In this document: positions 16,793-29,307 of the stretch, in pieces
Layout of the letters: every line of letters begins with the position of its first letter
Numbering within the stretch: the first letter of the stretch is position 1
From: Bin5 sp965218625
GTDB taxonomy: Bacteria; Chloroflexota; Anaerolineae; Caldilineales; Caldilineaceae
Direction of reading: 5' to 3'
DNA: 64,000 nt
Assembly (NCBI GenBank): GCA_965218625.1
Contig: CBDCLG010000017.1
Location: 1 to 64,000, forward strand
Program-made: the position numbers and the translations under genes
The notes under the pieces: model-generated
The model's database searches: none
Seen by the model: only the letters and a program-made list of their open reading frames with translations
What the model was told of the DNA's origin: nothing

Positions 16793-18082
16793 ATGAGTAA
16801 GCAGACGCTAACGATTACCGATAACCGCACCGGCGAGTCGGCTGAGTTGCCGATCGAACACGACACAATCCCGGCCATCGGCCTGCGCCAGTTCAAGGCG
16901 CAGGCCGATGACTTTGGCATGCTGGCCTACGACCCCGGCTATACGAATACAGCGTCCTGCAAGAGCCGCATCACCTTTGTCGACGGCGACAGGGGTATTT
17001 TGCGGTACCGGGGCTATCCGATCGAACAGCTGGCGGAAGAGAGTACCTTTCTCGAGGTGGCCTACCTGCTGCTCTTCGGCGAACTGCCCACCGCCGGCGA
17101 GTTGAGCGACTGGACCGCGCGCATCATGGCGCATACGCAAATCCACGAGAACCTGGTCGATATGCTCAAGACTTTCCAGGCCGCCGCGCACCCGATGGGG
17201 GTTCTCATCAGCGCGATCGCGGCGATGTCGACGCTCTACCCGGAGGCAAAGCAGGTCCACGACGCCGATAACCGCCTGCACCAGATCTGGCGCATTCTCG
17301 GCCAGCTGCCGACCGCGCTTGCCTTTGCCGACCAGAACCGGCTCGCCCGCGCGCGCACCGACCCCCGCGTCGGGCTCGACTACAGCGCCAACTTTCTCCA
17401 CATGATGGGTCTCACCCGACAAGCTGACGGCGAAGTCGATCCGGTGCTGGCGAGGGCGATGGATGTGCTGTTCATGCTGCACGCCGACCACGAGCAGAAC
17501 TGCTCCACCTCGGCGCTGCGCAACATCGCCTCGAGCGAGGCCGACCCCTACTGTGCGGTCGCGGGCGCGGGCGCGGCGTTGTACGGTCCTCTGCACGGCG
17601 GGGCCAATGAGGCGGTCCTGCGCATGCTTGCCGAGATCGGCGATACGAAGAATATCCCGGCCTTTCTGGATCGGGTGAAGAACAGGGAAGTGCGCCTGAT
17701 TGGGTTCGGCCACCGGGTCTACAAGAACTACGACCCGCGCGCGCAGATCATCAAGCGGGTGGCCTACGAAGTTTTCGAGGTGACCGGCAGCAACCCGCTG
17801 ATCGATATCGCGGTCGAACTGGAGCAAAACGCCATCGAGGACGACTATTTCGTCTCCCGCAGGCTCTACCCCAATGTCGATTTTTACAGTGGCATTATCT
17901 ACCAGGCGATGGGTTTCCCGGTTGAAATGTTCCCGGCGCTGTTTGTGTTGGGGCGGACGCCGGGCTGGCTGGCGCAGTGGGTAGAACTGGTGACCGACCC
18001 GGAGCAGCGCATCGCCCGCCCGCGGCAGATCTATCTGGGCGAGGCCCAGCGCGCCTACGTGCCGGTCGGCGAACGCGGCTGA
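16793..18082 (+). CDS. gltA: Citrate synthase
   Basis: The enzyme condenses oxaloacetate with acetyl-CoA at the entry of the TCA cycle. The 429-residue chain shows the family blocks GILRYRGYPIEQLAE, HADHEQNCSTSALR (first catalytic His), GPLHGGANEAVLRM, GFGHRVYKNYDPRA (second His) and the Asp-bearing NVDFYSGIIYQAMGFP. The length and the N-terminal region (about 50 residues before the core) fit the hexameric type I enzymes. The stop is 18 bp from the convergent recG stop. Confidence 0.96.
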   Translation: MSKQTLTITDNRTGESAELPIEHDTIPAIGLRQFKAQADDFGMLAYDPGYTNTASCKSRITFVDGDRGILRYRGYPIEQLAEESTFLEVAYLLLFGELPTAGELSDWTARIMAHTQIHENLVDMLKTFQAAAHPMGVLISAIAAMSTLYPEAKQVHDADNRLHQIWRILGQLPTALAFADQNRLARARTDPRVGLDYSANFLHMMGLTRQADGEVDPVLARAMDVLFMLHADHEQNCSTSALRNIASSEADPYCAVAGAGAALYGPLHGGANEAVLRMLAEIGDTKNIPAFLDRVKNREVRLIGFGHRVYKNYDPRAQIIKRVAYEVFEVTGSNPLIDIAVELEQNAIEDDYFVSRRLYPNVDFYSGIIYQAMGFPVEMFPALFVLGRTPGWLAQWVELVTDPEQRIARPRQIYLGEAQRAYVPVGERG

Positions 18083-18100
18083 GACGCACGCGGCCCCCGT

Positions 18101-20530
<2,430 letters not shown>

Positions 20531-20629
20531 CGTTACAGTTCATCCCACGGCGTCTGTTCGCTGCATCGACCTCACGATGCGCGTATCGGTCAGTAACGGC
20601 AAGCACGGCGATCAGCGTTCAGACGATGC

Positions 20630-21490
20630 TCAGCCAAATCCTTCGTAGACGATGACGCCCATGACATTTGGCCCGAGATGGGCCGCCAGGCTGGGCGGAT
20701 AGCGCCACACATTGGTTGGAATGTTGGGCAAGCCTTCGCCCAGGCGCCCCAACAGCTGGTCCTGCGTCTGCTCGTAGCGGTGCTGCACCAGCCCGATTCG
20801 TTCGTTCTGCGCGAACTCGGCTGTATAGTCGTACAACTTCTCGGCGACATCCTCGCGGGTCTGCACCTTCTCCAGCGGGATCAGCTGACCCTCTTCCATC
20901 GTAACCATCGCCTTGATTCCCAGCATCGTCCCCAGCACGCTCTGCGCCGCGCCGAGACGGGCGCTGCGCTCCAGGTAGTAGAGCGTTTCGGCGAAGAAGG
21001 TAACGTAGATGTGCGGGATGGCTCCGTTCACTACGCGGGCGACTTCATAGAGGTCCGCGCCTTGTTCGGCGGACTCGGCAGCCAGTTCCGCCAGCATGCC
21101 CAGGCCCATCGCGGTCGTCTGGCTGTCCATCACGCGGATGCGGTAGCGCCCCATGATCATGTCGGCGGCCTTGCGCGACTGGCTCCACATCGGGCTGAGC
21201 GTGCTGCTCATATGGATGGCTACGATCTCCTCGGCATCCTGCCCCAGCCGTTGGTAGACATCCATGATGCTGTTCAAGTCCGGCGCCTCTACTCTGGGCA
21301 GCGACCTGCGTCCGCCGGCCTCATTTTCGCGGGTCAGTTGAAAGAGGCGATCGGCGTTGAAGTCGTCGGCGTCCTCGTAGCGCTCACGACCGACGCGCAG
21401 AACCTGCGGAATCACTTCAATCGAATACTTTTCCAGAATATGCGCCGGAATGCCGGCGTCGCTATCGGTGACGATACGAACCTTGCTCAC
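20630..21490 (-). CDS. DegV family fatty-acid-binding protein
   Basis: DegV proteins bind a fatty acid and act as FakB-like donors for fatty-acid kinase. The start is set at GTG 21490, because it gives the canonical opening VSKVRIVTDSDAG with a GGAG site upstream; the longer frame adds eight unlikely residues. The conserved IEVIPQVLRVG, IHMSSTLSPMWSQ and DSQTTAMGLGM blocks that line the lipid pocket are present. The length of 286 residues is normal. No fakA-like gene lies in the window. Confidence 0.93.
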   Translation of the reverse strand: MSKVRIVTDSDAGIPAHILEKYSIEVIPQVLRVGRERYEDADDFNADRLFQLTRENEAGGRRSLPRVEAPDLNSIMDVYQRLGQDAEEIVAIHMSSTLSPMWSQSRKAADMIMGRYRIRVMDSQTTAMGLGMLAELAAESAEQGADLYEVARVVNGAIPHIYVTFFAETLYYLERSARLGAAQSVLGTMLGIKAMVTMEEGQLIPLEKVQTREDVAEKLYDYTAEFAQNERIGLVQHRYEQTQDQLLGRLGEGLPNIPTNVWRYPPSLAAHLGPNVMGVIVYEGFG

Positions 21491-21631
21491 AGCAAATACT
21501 CCAACAATTGACAACCGAACGGCCGTATGCTAATCTCAGAAGGTTAAATGGGCAGAGATCAGTGGCCCGCGGCAGACAGCGCTTCAACGGCCTTGAGCCA
21601 CCAGCATACGACGAACCGGAGGGAACAGATC

Positions 21632-21811
21632 ATGGCGAAGTGCCAGAAGTGCGGCAAAGGGCCTCAGTTTGGAAACAACCGCCCCTGGTCCAGAAAAGCC
21701 ACACGTCACAAATGGAAGATTAACATACAGAAAGTCAAGGTCTTTGAGAACGACAGACTGGTTTCGCGGCGCCTGTGCACCTCCTGCATCCGCACGCTTG
21801 CCAAGGCCTGA
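21632..21811 (+). CDS. rpmB: 50S ribosomal protein L28, zinc-binding type
   Basis: The 59-residue protein starts at ATG 21632 with GGAGGGA just upstream. It has a CQKCG pair near the N-terminus and RRLCTSCIRTL near the end, together a four-Cys zinc site, with the basic central block SRKATRHKWK. The upstream frame to 21548 is not part of the protein. A hairpin terminator follows at 21844. Confidence 0.96.
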   Translation: MAKCQKCGKGPQFGNNRPWSRKATRHKWKINIQKVKVFENDRLVSRRLCTSCIRTLAKA

Positions 21812-21843
21812 ACCTTCTTCCCGCACCGCCCCAGACCATCTCA

Positions 21844-21873
21844 AGCGCTGAGCTTTCCCGCTCGGCGCTTTTT
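21844..21873 (+). terminator. Rho-independent terminator after rpmB
   Basis: AGCGCTGAGC and GCTCGGCGCT form a 10-bp stem with one G-T wobble around the loop TTTCCC, followed by a run of five T. Confidence 0.85.
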
Positions 21874-21910
21874 CCTTTGCGAATCCCGCGGCCGCCCCAA
21901 CACGCCTTGC

Positions 21911-23017
21911 CTATGCCGCCGTCGCGTTGCGCAGTTGCCCGCAACCGGCATCGATCTCAATGCCCCGGCGGATGCGAACCGTCGCCGAGATACCGCCGGC
22001 GCGCAGGATTTCGGCGAACCGCTCCGTGTCTCTGTCGCTGGTCGGCTGAAAGGGGCTGTCTGGAATCGGATTGAGCGGGATAAGATTGACGTGGCAGAGG
22101 ATGCCGCGCAGCTTGTCGGCCAGGTCCTCGGCCAGCGCCGGGCTGTCGTTGACGCCCCGCATCAACGCGTATTCAAAGGTCACGCGGCGATTGGTCTTGG
22201 CGATGTAGCGGCGCACCGACGCCAGCAGCTCATCCACCGGATAGCGTCGACTGAGCGGCACCAGCTTGCTGCGCAGGGGGTTGTTTGGCGCGTGCAGGCT
22301 GACCGCCAGATTCACCTGGATGCCTTCGTCGGCCATGCGGTCGATCATCGGAATCAGGCCCACTGTGCTGAGCGTGATGTGACGCGCGCCCAGCCCGAAA
22401 CCGTCGGCCGCCGTCAGGCGGCGAATCGCCTGCCAAACACTATCGTAGTTGTGCAGCGGCTCGCCCATCCCCATGAGCACGATATTCGTCACCGTGGTTG
22501 GCCGCTTGACGCGCATCTTCGGCTTTTCGCCGGCGTCGTGCAGGTAACGGGCGAAAAACAGCGCCTGGGCCACGATCTCGCCGCCGGTCAGATTTCGGCG
22601 CAGGCCGCCCTGTGCAGTGGCGCAGAACGTGCAGCCCATCGCGCAACCGGCCTGGCTGCTGATGCAGAGCGTGCGGCGCCGGTTGTAGAGCATCAGGACA
22701 GCTTCAACCGTCTCCCCGTCCGGCAGCTGAAACAGCACCTTCTGGGTATCCCCCGCCTTTGAGACGCGGCGGGCGATTGGCTCGAGCGGCATGAGCGTTG
22801 CCTGCGCGGCCAGTTCGGCGCGCATCGCCTGGGGCAGATTCGTCATCTCCTCAAAGGAGCGCGCGTATTTGCGATAGATCCACTCGTGGATCTGGCGGGC
22901 GCGGTAGGCGGGGGCGCCGGCGGCCTGCACAGTTTCGGTCAGCTCTCTGAGGGAGCAATCCAATAGCGATCCGCCAACTGGGGAACCGCGGGTCGGCGAC
23001 AGTTGAATGGTCTTCAT
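21911..23017 (-). CDS. rlmN: 23S rRNA/tRNA adenine-C2 methyltransferase RlmN
   Basis: A radical-SAM enzyme that methylates A2503 of 23S rRNA and A37 of some tRNAs. The 4Fe-4S ligands are in CAMGCTFC (Cys 125, 129 and 132). The SAM and substrate blocks NIVLMGMGEPLHNYD, LSTVGLIP, and AVSLHAPNNPLRSKLVP are intact. The second catalytic Cys is in IDAGCGQL near the end. The length of 368 residues is normal. Confidence 0.96.
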   Translation of the reverse strand: MKTIQLSPTRGSPVGGSLLDCSLRELTETVQAAGAPAYRARQIHEWIYRKYARSFEEMTNLPQAMRAELAAQATLMPLEPIARRVSKAGDTQKVLFQLPDGETVEAVLMLYNRRRTLCISSQAGCAMGCTFCATAQGGLRRNLTGGEIVAQALFFARYLHDAGEKPKMRVKRPTTVTNIVLMGMGEPLHNYDSVWQAIRRLTAADGFGLGARHITLSTVGLIPMIDRMADEGIQVNLAVSLHAPNNPLRSKLVPLSRRYPVDELLASVRRYIAKTNRRVTFEYALMRGVNDSPALAEDLADKLRGILCHVNLIPLNPIPDSPFQPTSDRDTERFAEILRAGGISATVRIRRGIEIDAGCGQLRNATAA

Positions 23018-23118
23018 CCTGGCAATTGTAGCGCAGATATTCCGTGGCGGTCAAGAATTAGGGGCTGTCCTGCCGTTCTGCATTGGGCGCGCGCGCTAGC
23101 GGCGGGGCGCGGCCACAT

Positions 23119-23931
23119 TCAACGATCGGCTTGGCGGAATGCGTGCAGGAGTTCAGGCAGACCGGGCAGAATCAGGTCCGGCGGGGCCGCGGCCGCGCGG
23201 AACTCATGCTCCGGCGTGATGCCGGTCAATACCGCGGCCGTGGGCATGCCCAGCTCGACAGCACCGGCGATATCGGTCTCGTAGCGGTCTCCGACCATCA
23301 GCGTCGCGGCCGCGGTTGTACCCAGTTTGCGCATGGCCTGTTCAAACATGCCGGCGTTCGGTTTGCCGATGACGGTCGCCTTGACGCCTGTGGCTGCCTC
23401 CAGCAGGGCCAGCAGCGCGCCGGTGCCGGGGACCTGGCCGCGCTCGCTGGGAAAGGAGGTATCGCTATTGGTGCCGACAAAGCGGGCGCCGGCGCGCACA
23501 GCCAGCGTCGCGTCCGCCAGGCGTTCGTACCGCACGCTGAAGTCGATGCCGCAGACGATCACATCGGCTGTCTGCGCATCCTCGACCAGTGTGATGCCCT
23601 CCCGCTCGAGCGCCCAGCGCAGACCGTCCTGGCCGATCATAAAGGCGCGCACGCCGTCCGGGTACTGCGCGGCCAGCCAGCTGGCGGTCGCCAGCGCGCT
23701 GCTGAGAATGTGCGGTTCGTCGGCGCGAATCTCCATGCGCGCGATCTTCTCCACGAACTGGGCCGGCGTGCGCGAAGAATTGTTGGTCACGAACAGCCAG
23801 TCCCGCCCTGTGGACTCCAGATAGTCCAGCAGCTGCTGCACGCCGGGCAGCGGCTGGTCCCCGATATAGACGACGCCGTCCATGTCCAACAGAACGGCAC
23901 GCACCTCGCTCAGATTAGCACTTTGCGCCAT
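23119..23931 (-). CDS. HAD-IIA family sugar-phosphatase (NagD-like)
   Basis: The 270-residue phosphatase has the HAD nucleophile motif LLDMDGVVYIG, motif II in FVTNNSSRTPAQF, the C2a cap and the motif III/IV region KPNAGMFEQA and MVGDRYETDIAGAVELGM. Relatives act on small phosphates such as 4-nitrophenyl phosphate, phosphoglycolate or sugar phosphates; the natural substrate cannot be read from sequence. Confidence 0.93.
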   Translation of the reverse strand: MAQSANLSEVRAVLLDMDGVVYIGDQPLPGVQQLLDYLESTGRDWLFVTNNSSRTPAQFVEKIARMEIRADEPHILSSALATASWLAAQYPDGVRAFMIGQDGLRWALEREGITLVEDAQTADVIVCGIDFSVRYERLADATLAVRAGARFVGTNSDTSFPSERGQVPGTGALLALLEAATGVKATVIGKPNAGMFEQAMRKLGTTAAATLMVGDRYETDIAGAVELGMPTAAVLTGITPEHEFRAAAAPPDLILPGLPELLHAFRQADR

Positions 23932-24009
23932 GGGTGGGTTCTTGCGATCCTTTCGATTACGCGTCAGAAATCGGCCCCGACGCGCTGTGTGGGCCGGCAG
24001 CTGCCGCGC

Positions 24010-25749
24010 CTACCGCGGGCTGCTGCGCAGGTCCTGTATATTGAGTTGCAACGAGCGCTGCCCCATCCATCTGTTGACTTCAAGATGAAAGACGACATCG
24101 ATCAGGCTGTCCTTTTGCAGTTCGGCCGCCCGTTCGCCCAGGCCAAAGCCGATCCCGTCGAGCACAGGCGGTTGGCCGTGGTTGTCAACGACCACTTTCA
24201 GATGCTTCCTGCCGCCGACGCGGCGGACATTGCGCACGCGGCAGTTGCGGCAGAGAAAAAGGCCCGGCTCGTTCTGCTGGCCGACCGGTTCCATCCGGTC
24301 AAGCTGCCCTTGCAAGGCCCAATCGATCTGATCGATCTTCAGCTCAGCGTCGATATCGAGGGTCGGGCGCAGATCATCGAGCGCGTCGAGCTCCTGCGCG
24401 GCCTGCGCTTCGAGCGCCTCTTTCAACGCGGGCAGATGCTCCGTGCGCACGGTAAAGCCGGCCGCGCGACTATGCCCGCCATGACGCACCAGCAGCGGGC
24501 TGATCCGGTCGAGCGCGGCGATGATGTCAAATTCGGCGATACTGCGGGCGCTGCCGCGGCATAGCTCCTCACCGCGTTCGACGACAACCGCAGGGCGGTA
24601 GAACTGATCGCTCAATCGGCCTGCGGCCAGCCCTACGATGCCGGCCTGAAACTCGTCGCCGGCAATGAATAGAAGCGGCGTCTTCGATGTGTCCACAGCG
24701 GCCAGTCTCTTTGCGGCCGCGGCATGGGCTTCGCTCGTCAACGTCTGGCGCTGCCGGTTCAGGCTTTCCAGGTTCACGGCCATTGTATAGGCCGTCCCGT
24801 ATTCGTCGCAGCGCAACAGATCGTACGCCATTTTTGCGCTGGCCAGACGGCCGGCCGCGTTGATGCGGGGCGCGATCTGAAAGCTGATCGCGCTGCTGTC
24901 GACCGTTTCAAGGGAGACTGAAGCCATCTCCAGCAGCGCGTACAGGCCCGCCCGCTCGCCCCGGCGCAGCTCCGACAGCCCCCTGCGCACCAGCGAGCGG
25001 TTTTCGCCGCGCAAAGGCATCATGTCGGCGACGGTTCCGACTGCGACCAGGTCGAGAAGGGACCGCTCCTCGGCGGCCGCTTCCTCGGTCGAAAGCCGGC
25101 TCCAGGACTTGCGGGAAACGGCCCGCAGCACGCCCTGCGCCAGTCGATAGGCGACGCCGACCCCGGCCAGCTGCTGGGGGTGACCAGGACGATCGTCGCG
25201 GCGAGGATTGATTACCGCCAGCGCCGGCGGCAGCTCCGGGCCGATCGAGTGGTGGTCGGTGACGATCACCTCCATGCCCAGCTCACCGGCTTCCGCCACC
25301 GCCTCGACGCTGCGAATCCCACAATCTACCGTCACCAGCAGGTCGGCTCCGTTCCCAGCAATCGACCGCAGCGCCTCCACGTTGAGCCCGTACCCCTCGT
25401 CCACCCGATTGGGGATGTAGGCGCCGACGCGCGCGCCGGCGCGCTGCAAAGCCGTCGTCATCAGCACGGTGGCAGTCACGCCGTCGGCGTCGAAATCGCC
25501 GTAGACGCAGATGACCTCGCCCTTTTCGATTGCCTGCACGATGCGCGTGACCGCAAGCGGCATATCGGTCAGACGAAAAGGGTTCTCCTGCACAGCATCG
25601 TCACCCTGCAGGAACGACGCCACCGCCGCCGCGTCGCGTAACCCGCGGTTGTACAACACCTGTAGCAGAACCGGATGCTCATGGCCGCTCTGCAGGAACT
25701 TTTCCGGCGCGGGCGGGTGGAAGTTCCACTGTTTATCGGTCGCCGACAA
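24010..25749 (-). CDS. recJ: Single-stranded-DNA-specific exonuclease RecJ
   Basis: RecJ degrades 5' single-stranded ends in recombination and mismatch repair. The 579-residue protein has the DHH phosphoesterase motifs VYGDFDADGVTA, TVDCGI, VTDHHSIG and VINPRR, the DHHA1 motif RHGGHSRAAGFT, and a C-terminal OB-like region. The length matches RecJ. It lies on the same strand as the HAD phosphatase with a gap of about 80 bp. Confidence 0.95.
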   Translation of the reverse strand: MSATDKQWNFHPPAPEKFLQSGHEHPVLLQVLYNRGLRDAAAVASFLQGDDAVQENPFRLTDMPLAVTRIVQAIEKGEVICVYGDFDADGVTATVLMTTALQRAGARVGAYIPNRVDEGYGLNVEALRSIAGNGADLLVTVDCGIRSVEAVAEAGELGMEVIVTDHHSIGPELPPALAVINPRRDDRPGHPQQLAGVGVAYRLAQGVLRAVSRKSWSRLSTEEAAAEERSLLDLVAVGTVADMMPLRGENRSLVRRGLSELRRGERAGLYALLEMASVSLETVDSSAISFQIAPRINAAGRLASAKMAYDLLRCDEYGTAYTMAVNLESLNRQRQTLTSEAHAAAAKRLAAVDTSKTPLLFIAGDEFQAGIVGLAAGRLSDQFYRPAVVVERGEELCRGSARSIAEFDIIAALDRISPLLVRHGGHSRAAGFTVRTEHLPALKEALEAQAAQELDALDDLRPTLDIDAELKIDQIDWALQGQLDRMEPVGQQNEPGLFLCRNCRVRNVRRVGGRKHLKVVVDNHGQPPVLDGIGFGLGERAAELQKDSLIDVVFHLEVNRWMGQRSLQLNIQDLRSSPR

Positions 25750-25886
25750 AGGGGATTCTCCACAAGGGTTGGGTGGAAACGATCGCCAGAAGGCAATTAT
25801 AGTCGAGAGCGCAGAAGCGGCGCAAAAAGTGGGAGATTTTCCGGCCTGCTCCGCCTGGGCTAAAATAGGGCTTCAGTCCGAGCTGC

Positions 25887-27290
25887 ATGCCAATTCAAGC
25901 GAACCCGATGTCCTCCACTTATGAGCGCCTGCGGCGCCTGCAAGCATTGCGCGGCCGGCGCGCATCCACCAGGCCGGCGGAAACGGGCATGCCGGAACCG
26001 CCGGCGGCCGACCGGGCAGCCGCGCGCGCGCCGGTCGAAGCGCTGGAGGCGGGCGAAACTGTCGAGAACAGCGCCGGCAGCTGTTATCTCGTTACCCGGC
26101 GTTTCACTGCATTCGAACAAGGGGAGACCGGCGCGCGACCCGAGCACGGCCAGGCCGCGCTCGGCGATCTGCTGCACCGCGATCCGTCGATTCTGGCGCC
26201 GCTCTACCCCGGCTACGGGCTGGACCGCTGTCCCGATTTTCGCACGTCAGCGTTTCTGGATATCGAAAGCACCGGGCTGGGCGGCGGCGCTGGCATCTAC
26301 GCCTTCATGGTCGGGGTTGGCACATTCGAGCAGGAAAGAGGAGCCGCGGACGGGTCGGCCGAGCGCCCGGCATTCGTTGTACGCCAGTATTTCATGCGCC
26401 ATCCGGGTGAAGAGCCGGCATTGCTGACCGCGCTGACGCATCTTCTGCGCAACTGCCGCAGCCTCGTAACGTTCAATGGCCGTTCCTTCGACGCGCCGCT
26501 GCTGCGGGGGCGATACCGCTACAGCGGACGTTTCCTGCCCGCCGATGTCCAAATGCCGTCGGTGCTGGATAGCGGCGCGCCGCATCTGGACCTGCTGCAC
26601 CCGGCCCGCAGGCTGTGGCGCAAACGGCTGGGCAGCTGCTCGCTCAGCAACCTGGAGCGGGCGGTTCTCAACCGAGCGCGCACGGAGGAAGACGTGCCCG
26701 GCAGCCTCATTCCACAGTTGTACGCCGATTATCTGCGCGACGGCGACGGAAGCCAGATGCAGCGCGTCTTCTACCACAACCGCGAAGACATTGTCTCGAT
26801 GGCTGTGCTGGCGGAGGTCATCTACCGAGCTCTCGCCGAACCTACGGCCACCCCCGCGCGCGCGTTCCAGCCGCTCGATCTGATCAATATGGCGCGCCTG
26901 CAGATGGAACTGGAGCAGCTGGACAGGGCGGAGACGCTCTTCCGCGTCGCGCTGGAGCAGCTCAACGGCCGCGCGCCCCTTGCGGAGACGTTTGACGGCT
27001 TGGGCCGTCTCCTCAAACGTCAACGCCGCTGGGATGAGGCGGTGGACGTCTGGCAGCAGTGGTTGACGACCGTGCGCGGCCCGGGCGACGCCCCGGACAG
27101 CCGCCCGTATGTGGAACTGGCCAAATATTGCGAATGGCAGAGCGGTGATCTGGCGCAGGCGGCCATGTGGACGCAATGGGCCTTGCACGAGCAGGAACAG
27201 ACTCCGCTCCATGGCCGTTCGCCGCAGACCCAGGCGGAGCTGCGCCACCGCCTGGCCCGCATCCAAAAAAAGCTGGACGCCGGCGGGTAA
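25887..27290 (+). CDS. YprB-like RNase H-fold exonuclease with TPR tail
   Basis: The chain of 467 residues carries a DnaQ-like exonuclease core: motif I in FLDIESTGLGGGAGIYAFMV (about 125), motif II in LVTFNGRSFDAPLLR (about 195) and motif III in YHNREDIVSMAVL (about 295). About 140 further residues form helical pairs of TPR type (QLDRAETLFRVAL, RRWDEAVDVWQQW). B. subtilis YprB and relatives have this order. The role is presumed nucleic-acid processing. It is divergent to recJ. Confidence 0.85.
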   Translation: MPIQANPMSSTYERLRRLQALRGRRASTRPAETGMPEPPAADRAAARAPVEALEAGETVENSAGSCYLVTRRFTAFEQGETGARPEHGQAALGDLLHRDPSILAPLYPGYGLDRCPDFRTSAFLDIESTGLGGGAGIYAFMVGVGTFEQERGAADGSAERPAFVVRQYFMRHPGEEPALLTALTHLLRNCRSLVTFNGRSFDAPLLRGRYRYSGRFLPADVQMPSVLDSGAPHLDLLHPARRLWRKRLGSCSLSNLERAVLNRARTEEDVPGSLIPQLYADYLRDGDGSQMQRVFYHNREDIVSMAVLAEVIYRALAEPTATPARAFQPLDLINMARLQMELEQLDRAETLFRVALEQLNGRAPLAETFDGLGRLLKRQRRWDEAVDVWQQWLTTVRGPGDAPDSRPYVELAKYCEWQSGDLAQAAMWTQWALHEQEQTPLHGRSPQTQAELRHRLARIQKKLDAGG

Positions 27291-27373
27291 AGCGCGCAGG
27301 GCAGTTGCAAAAAGACCAAAAATGGCATATCCTCAATGAACGTCTGTTCGACACATACAAATACGGAGTTTCT

Positions 27374-28303
27374 ATGAAGCGCATGCCCCAGCCCATACCT
27401 TATCAGGGGAGCAAGCGAAATATCGCGGCACAAATTCTTTCCATACTGCCCGCTGACATCGATACCCTAATCGAGCCATTTGCCGGCTCCGCGGCGATAT
27501 CGATTCGGGCGGCCTACGCGGGCCTTGCGCGCTCTTTCCATCTTAACGATCTGAACAGTCCGTTGATGGATCTGCTCAATCTAATCGTGAACGAGCCCGA
27601 TGAAATCGCCGCCAAATACGAGCGGCTCTGGCGTCAGCAATTGGGGCGGGAAAGGAAATTTTATGACGAGGTACGCGCCCAGTTCAATGCGACGAACCGT
27701 CCTGATCTGTTGCTCTATTTGCTCGCACGTTGCGTAAAGGCATCGGTGCGCTACAACGCGGAGGGCGAATTCAATCAGAGCCCCGACAACCGGCGCAAAG
27801 GGAGACGACCACATAGCATGAAAGAAGATATCCATACGGTCTCCCGGCTGCTGAAAGGCAGAACCAAGATTACCAGTTCCGATTTTGCCTCAACAATCGA
27901 CAACCTAAATCCTGCTACTGACCTATTTTATATGGATCCCCCATATCAAGGCACTTCAGGCGGGCGAGATGCCCGCTATTGCAGCGGGGTCGATCTGTCG
28001 GCTCTCATTGGCTTTCTGACAGAACTCAATGCACGAGGCACGATGTTTGTATTGAGCTATGACGGTCGAAAGGGTTCTAAAGTCTATGGAAAGACGCTGC
28101 CTAACGAACTGAATCTAGTTCATGTAATCATTGAGGCGGGTCGCTCAACTCAATCCACATTGCTTGGGCGTCGGGATGTAACTTATGAGTCACTTTATGT
28201 GTCGTCGGCATTGATCGAACGTATCGAACCAGCCACAGAGAAAATCGAGAAACTCACTAGGTGGAAATCTCAATCAACACAACTTGAACTGTCTCTCGTA
28301 TGA
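27374..28303 (+). CDS. DNA adenine methyltransferase, D12 class (Dam-like)
   Basis: The start ATG 27374 has GGAG upstream; the frame extends further but overlaps the previous gene. The 309-residue enzyme has the SAM-binding PYQGSKRNIA and EPFAGSAAI and the catalytic DPPY at about 187-190, so it should make N6-methyladenine. It overlaps the HNH gene by 4 bp (ATGA at 28300-28303), the layout of a type II restriction-modification pair. The recognition sequence is not known. Confidence 0.9.
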   Translation: MKRMPQPIPYQGSKRNIAAQILSILPADIDTLIEPFAGSAAISIRAAYAGLARSFHLNDLNSPLMDLLNLIVNEPDEIAAKYERLWRQQLGRERKFYDEVRAQFNATNRPDLLLYLLARCVKASVRYNAEGEFNQSPDNRRKGRRPHSMKEDIHTVSRLLKGRTKITSSDFASTIDNLNPATDLFYMDPPYQGTSGGRDARYCSGVDLSALIGFLTELNARGTMFVLSYDGRKGSKVYGKTLPNELNLVHVIIEAGRSTQSTLLGRRDVTYESLYVSSALIERIEPATEKIEKLTRWKSQSTQLELSLV

Positions 28304-29056
28304 GTACACTTGATCTTCCTCCCGAATTTCGAGAACGGCTCAAACGCGTCACCGGCAAGCGTTCAAGAATCGTCGTGGAGCATATTCTTGAACACGGATT
28401 CATCACTACAGAAGATTTGGAGCAGATATACGGTTACAAGCACCCACCCCGAGCTGTAAGAGATGTGAGAGAGCAAGGCATCCCCATCTCAACAGATACA
28501 ATTAGATCGCCCGACGGGCGAAGCATTGCGGCATATCGTTTCGGCGATCCGTCAGAGGTCAGAGAGAGGCGGTCTGGAGGTAGGACGACAATCCCACGGA
28601 GGCTCAAGCAATCACTATTTGACCAGCACAATGGCAAATGCATCATTTGCAACGGTCATTTTTCACTCCGTGAGTTACAGGTCGATCATAGAATACCATA
28701 CGAGATTGCTGGCGATCCCGATTATGCAGACAACGACACATCCCCTTACATGCTTCTTTGTGGATCGTGCAATAGAGCGAAATCATGGTCTTGTGAGCAC
28801 TGCCCAAACTGGCAGGCAAGAAGAACAAACGTCTGTGAGGCGTGCCTATTGGGCTCAACCGAAAAGTTATACGCACGTTGCGCTGAAAGAAGTGCGCCGG
28901 ACGGATCTGATTTGGGAAGGAGATGATGAAGTCGAAGTTTACTCTCAGATTGTTGCGTCTTCATCACAGTCGCGACAGTCGATTCCAGATTACATCAAGA
29001 ACCTCTTGAAAAACGTAATCATATCAATTGCAAAGATCTTCGTGGATCTGTCCTGA
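28300..29056 (+). pseudogene. HNH restriction endonuclease partner, one-base frameshift
   Basis: The first about 180 residues are intact: a winged-helix-like N-terminus (residues 20-70), then an HNH domain with CIIC (about 113), LQVDHRIPYE, and LCGSCNRAKSW, then CEHC and CEAC, together several zinc pairs. In the annotated frame the text ends after CAERSAPDGS at 28926. The +1 frame continues sensibly as YWAQPKSYTHVALKEVRRTD and SIPDYIKNLLK to TGA 29054-29056. Removing one C at 28845-28846 joins CEAC to YWAQP and gives a protein of about 251 residues. This is either a true inactivation, leaving an orphan methylase, or a sequence error. Confidence 0.8.
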
Positions 29057-29307
29057 TTCCCAACAATACAGTAGTTTCTACTTAGCTGCCCCGATTTGCC
29101 ATCAAAACGTCACGATTCACACATTTGTGATGCACAGCCAGAGCAGCGCGCGGTAATCCTTATGGATCTTCAAGGGAAATTTGCCTGTAGCGCCGACAGT
29201 TGATCGGTCTTATGCCGGGTTTGCGGGCAGGGCCGCCGCAGGCCCCGGTGGACGGTTCGGGCGCCGGTTCGGAGGATGCGCGACCGTGTTCGTCCTGCGG
29301 AGCGGCC

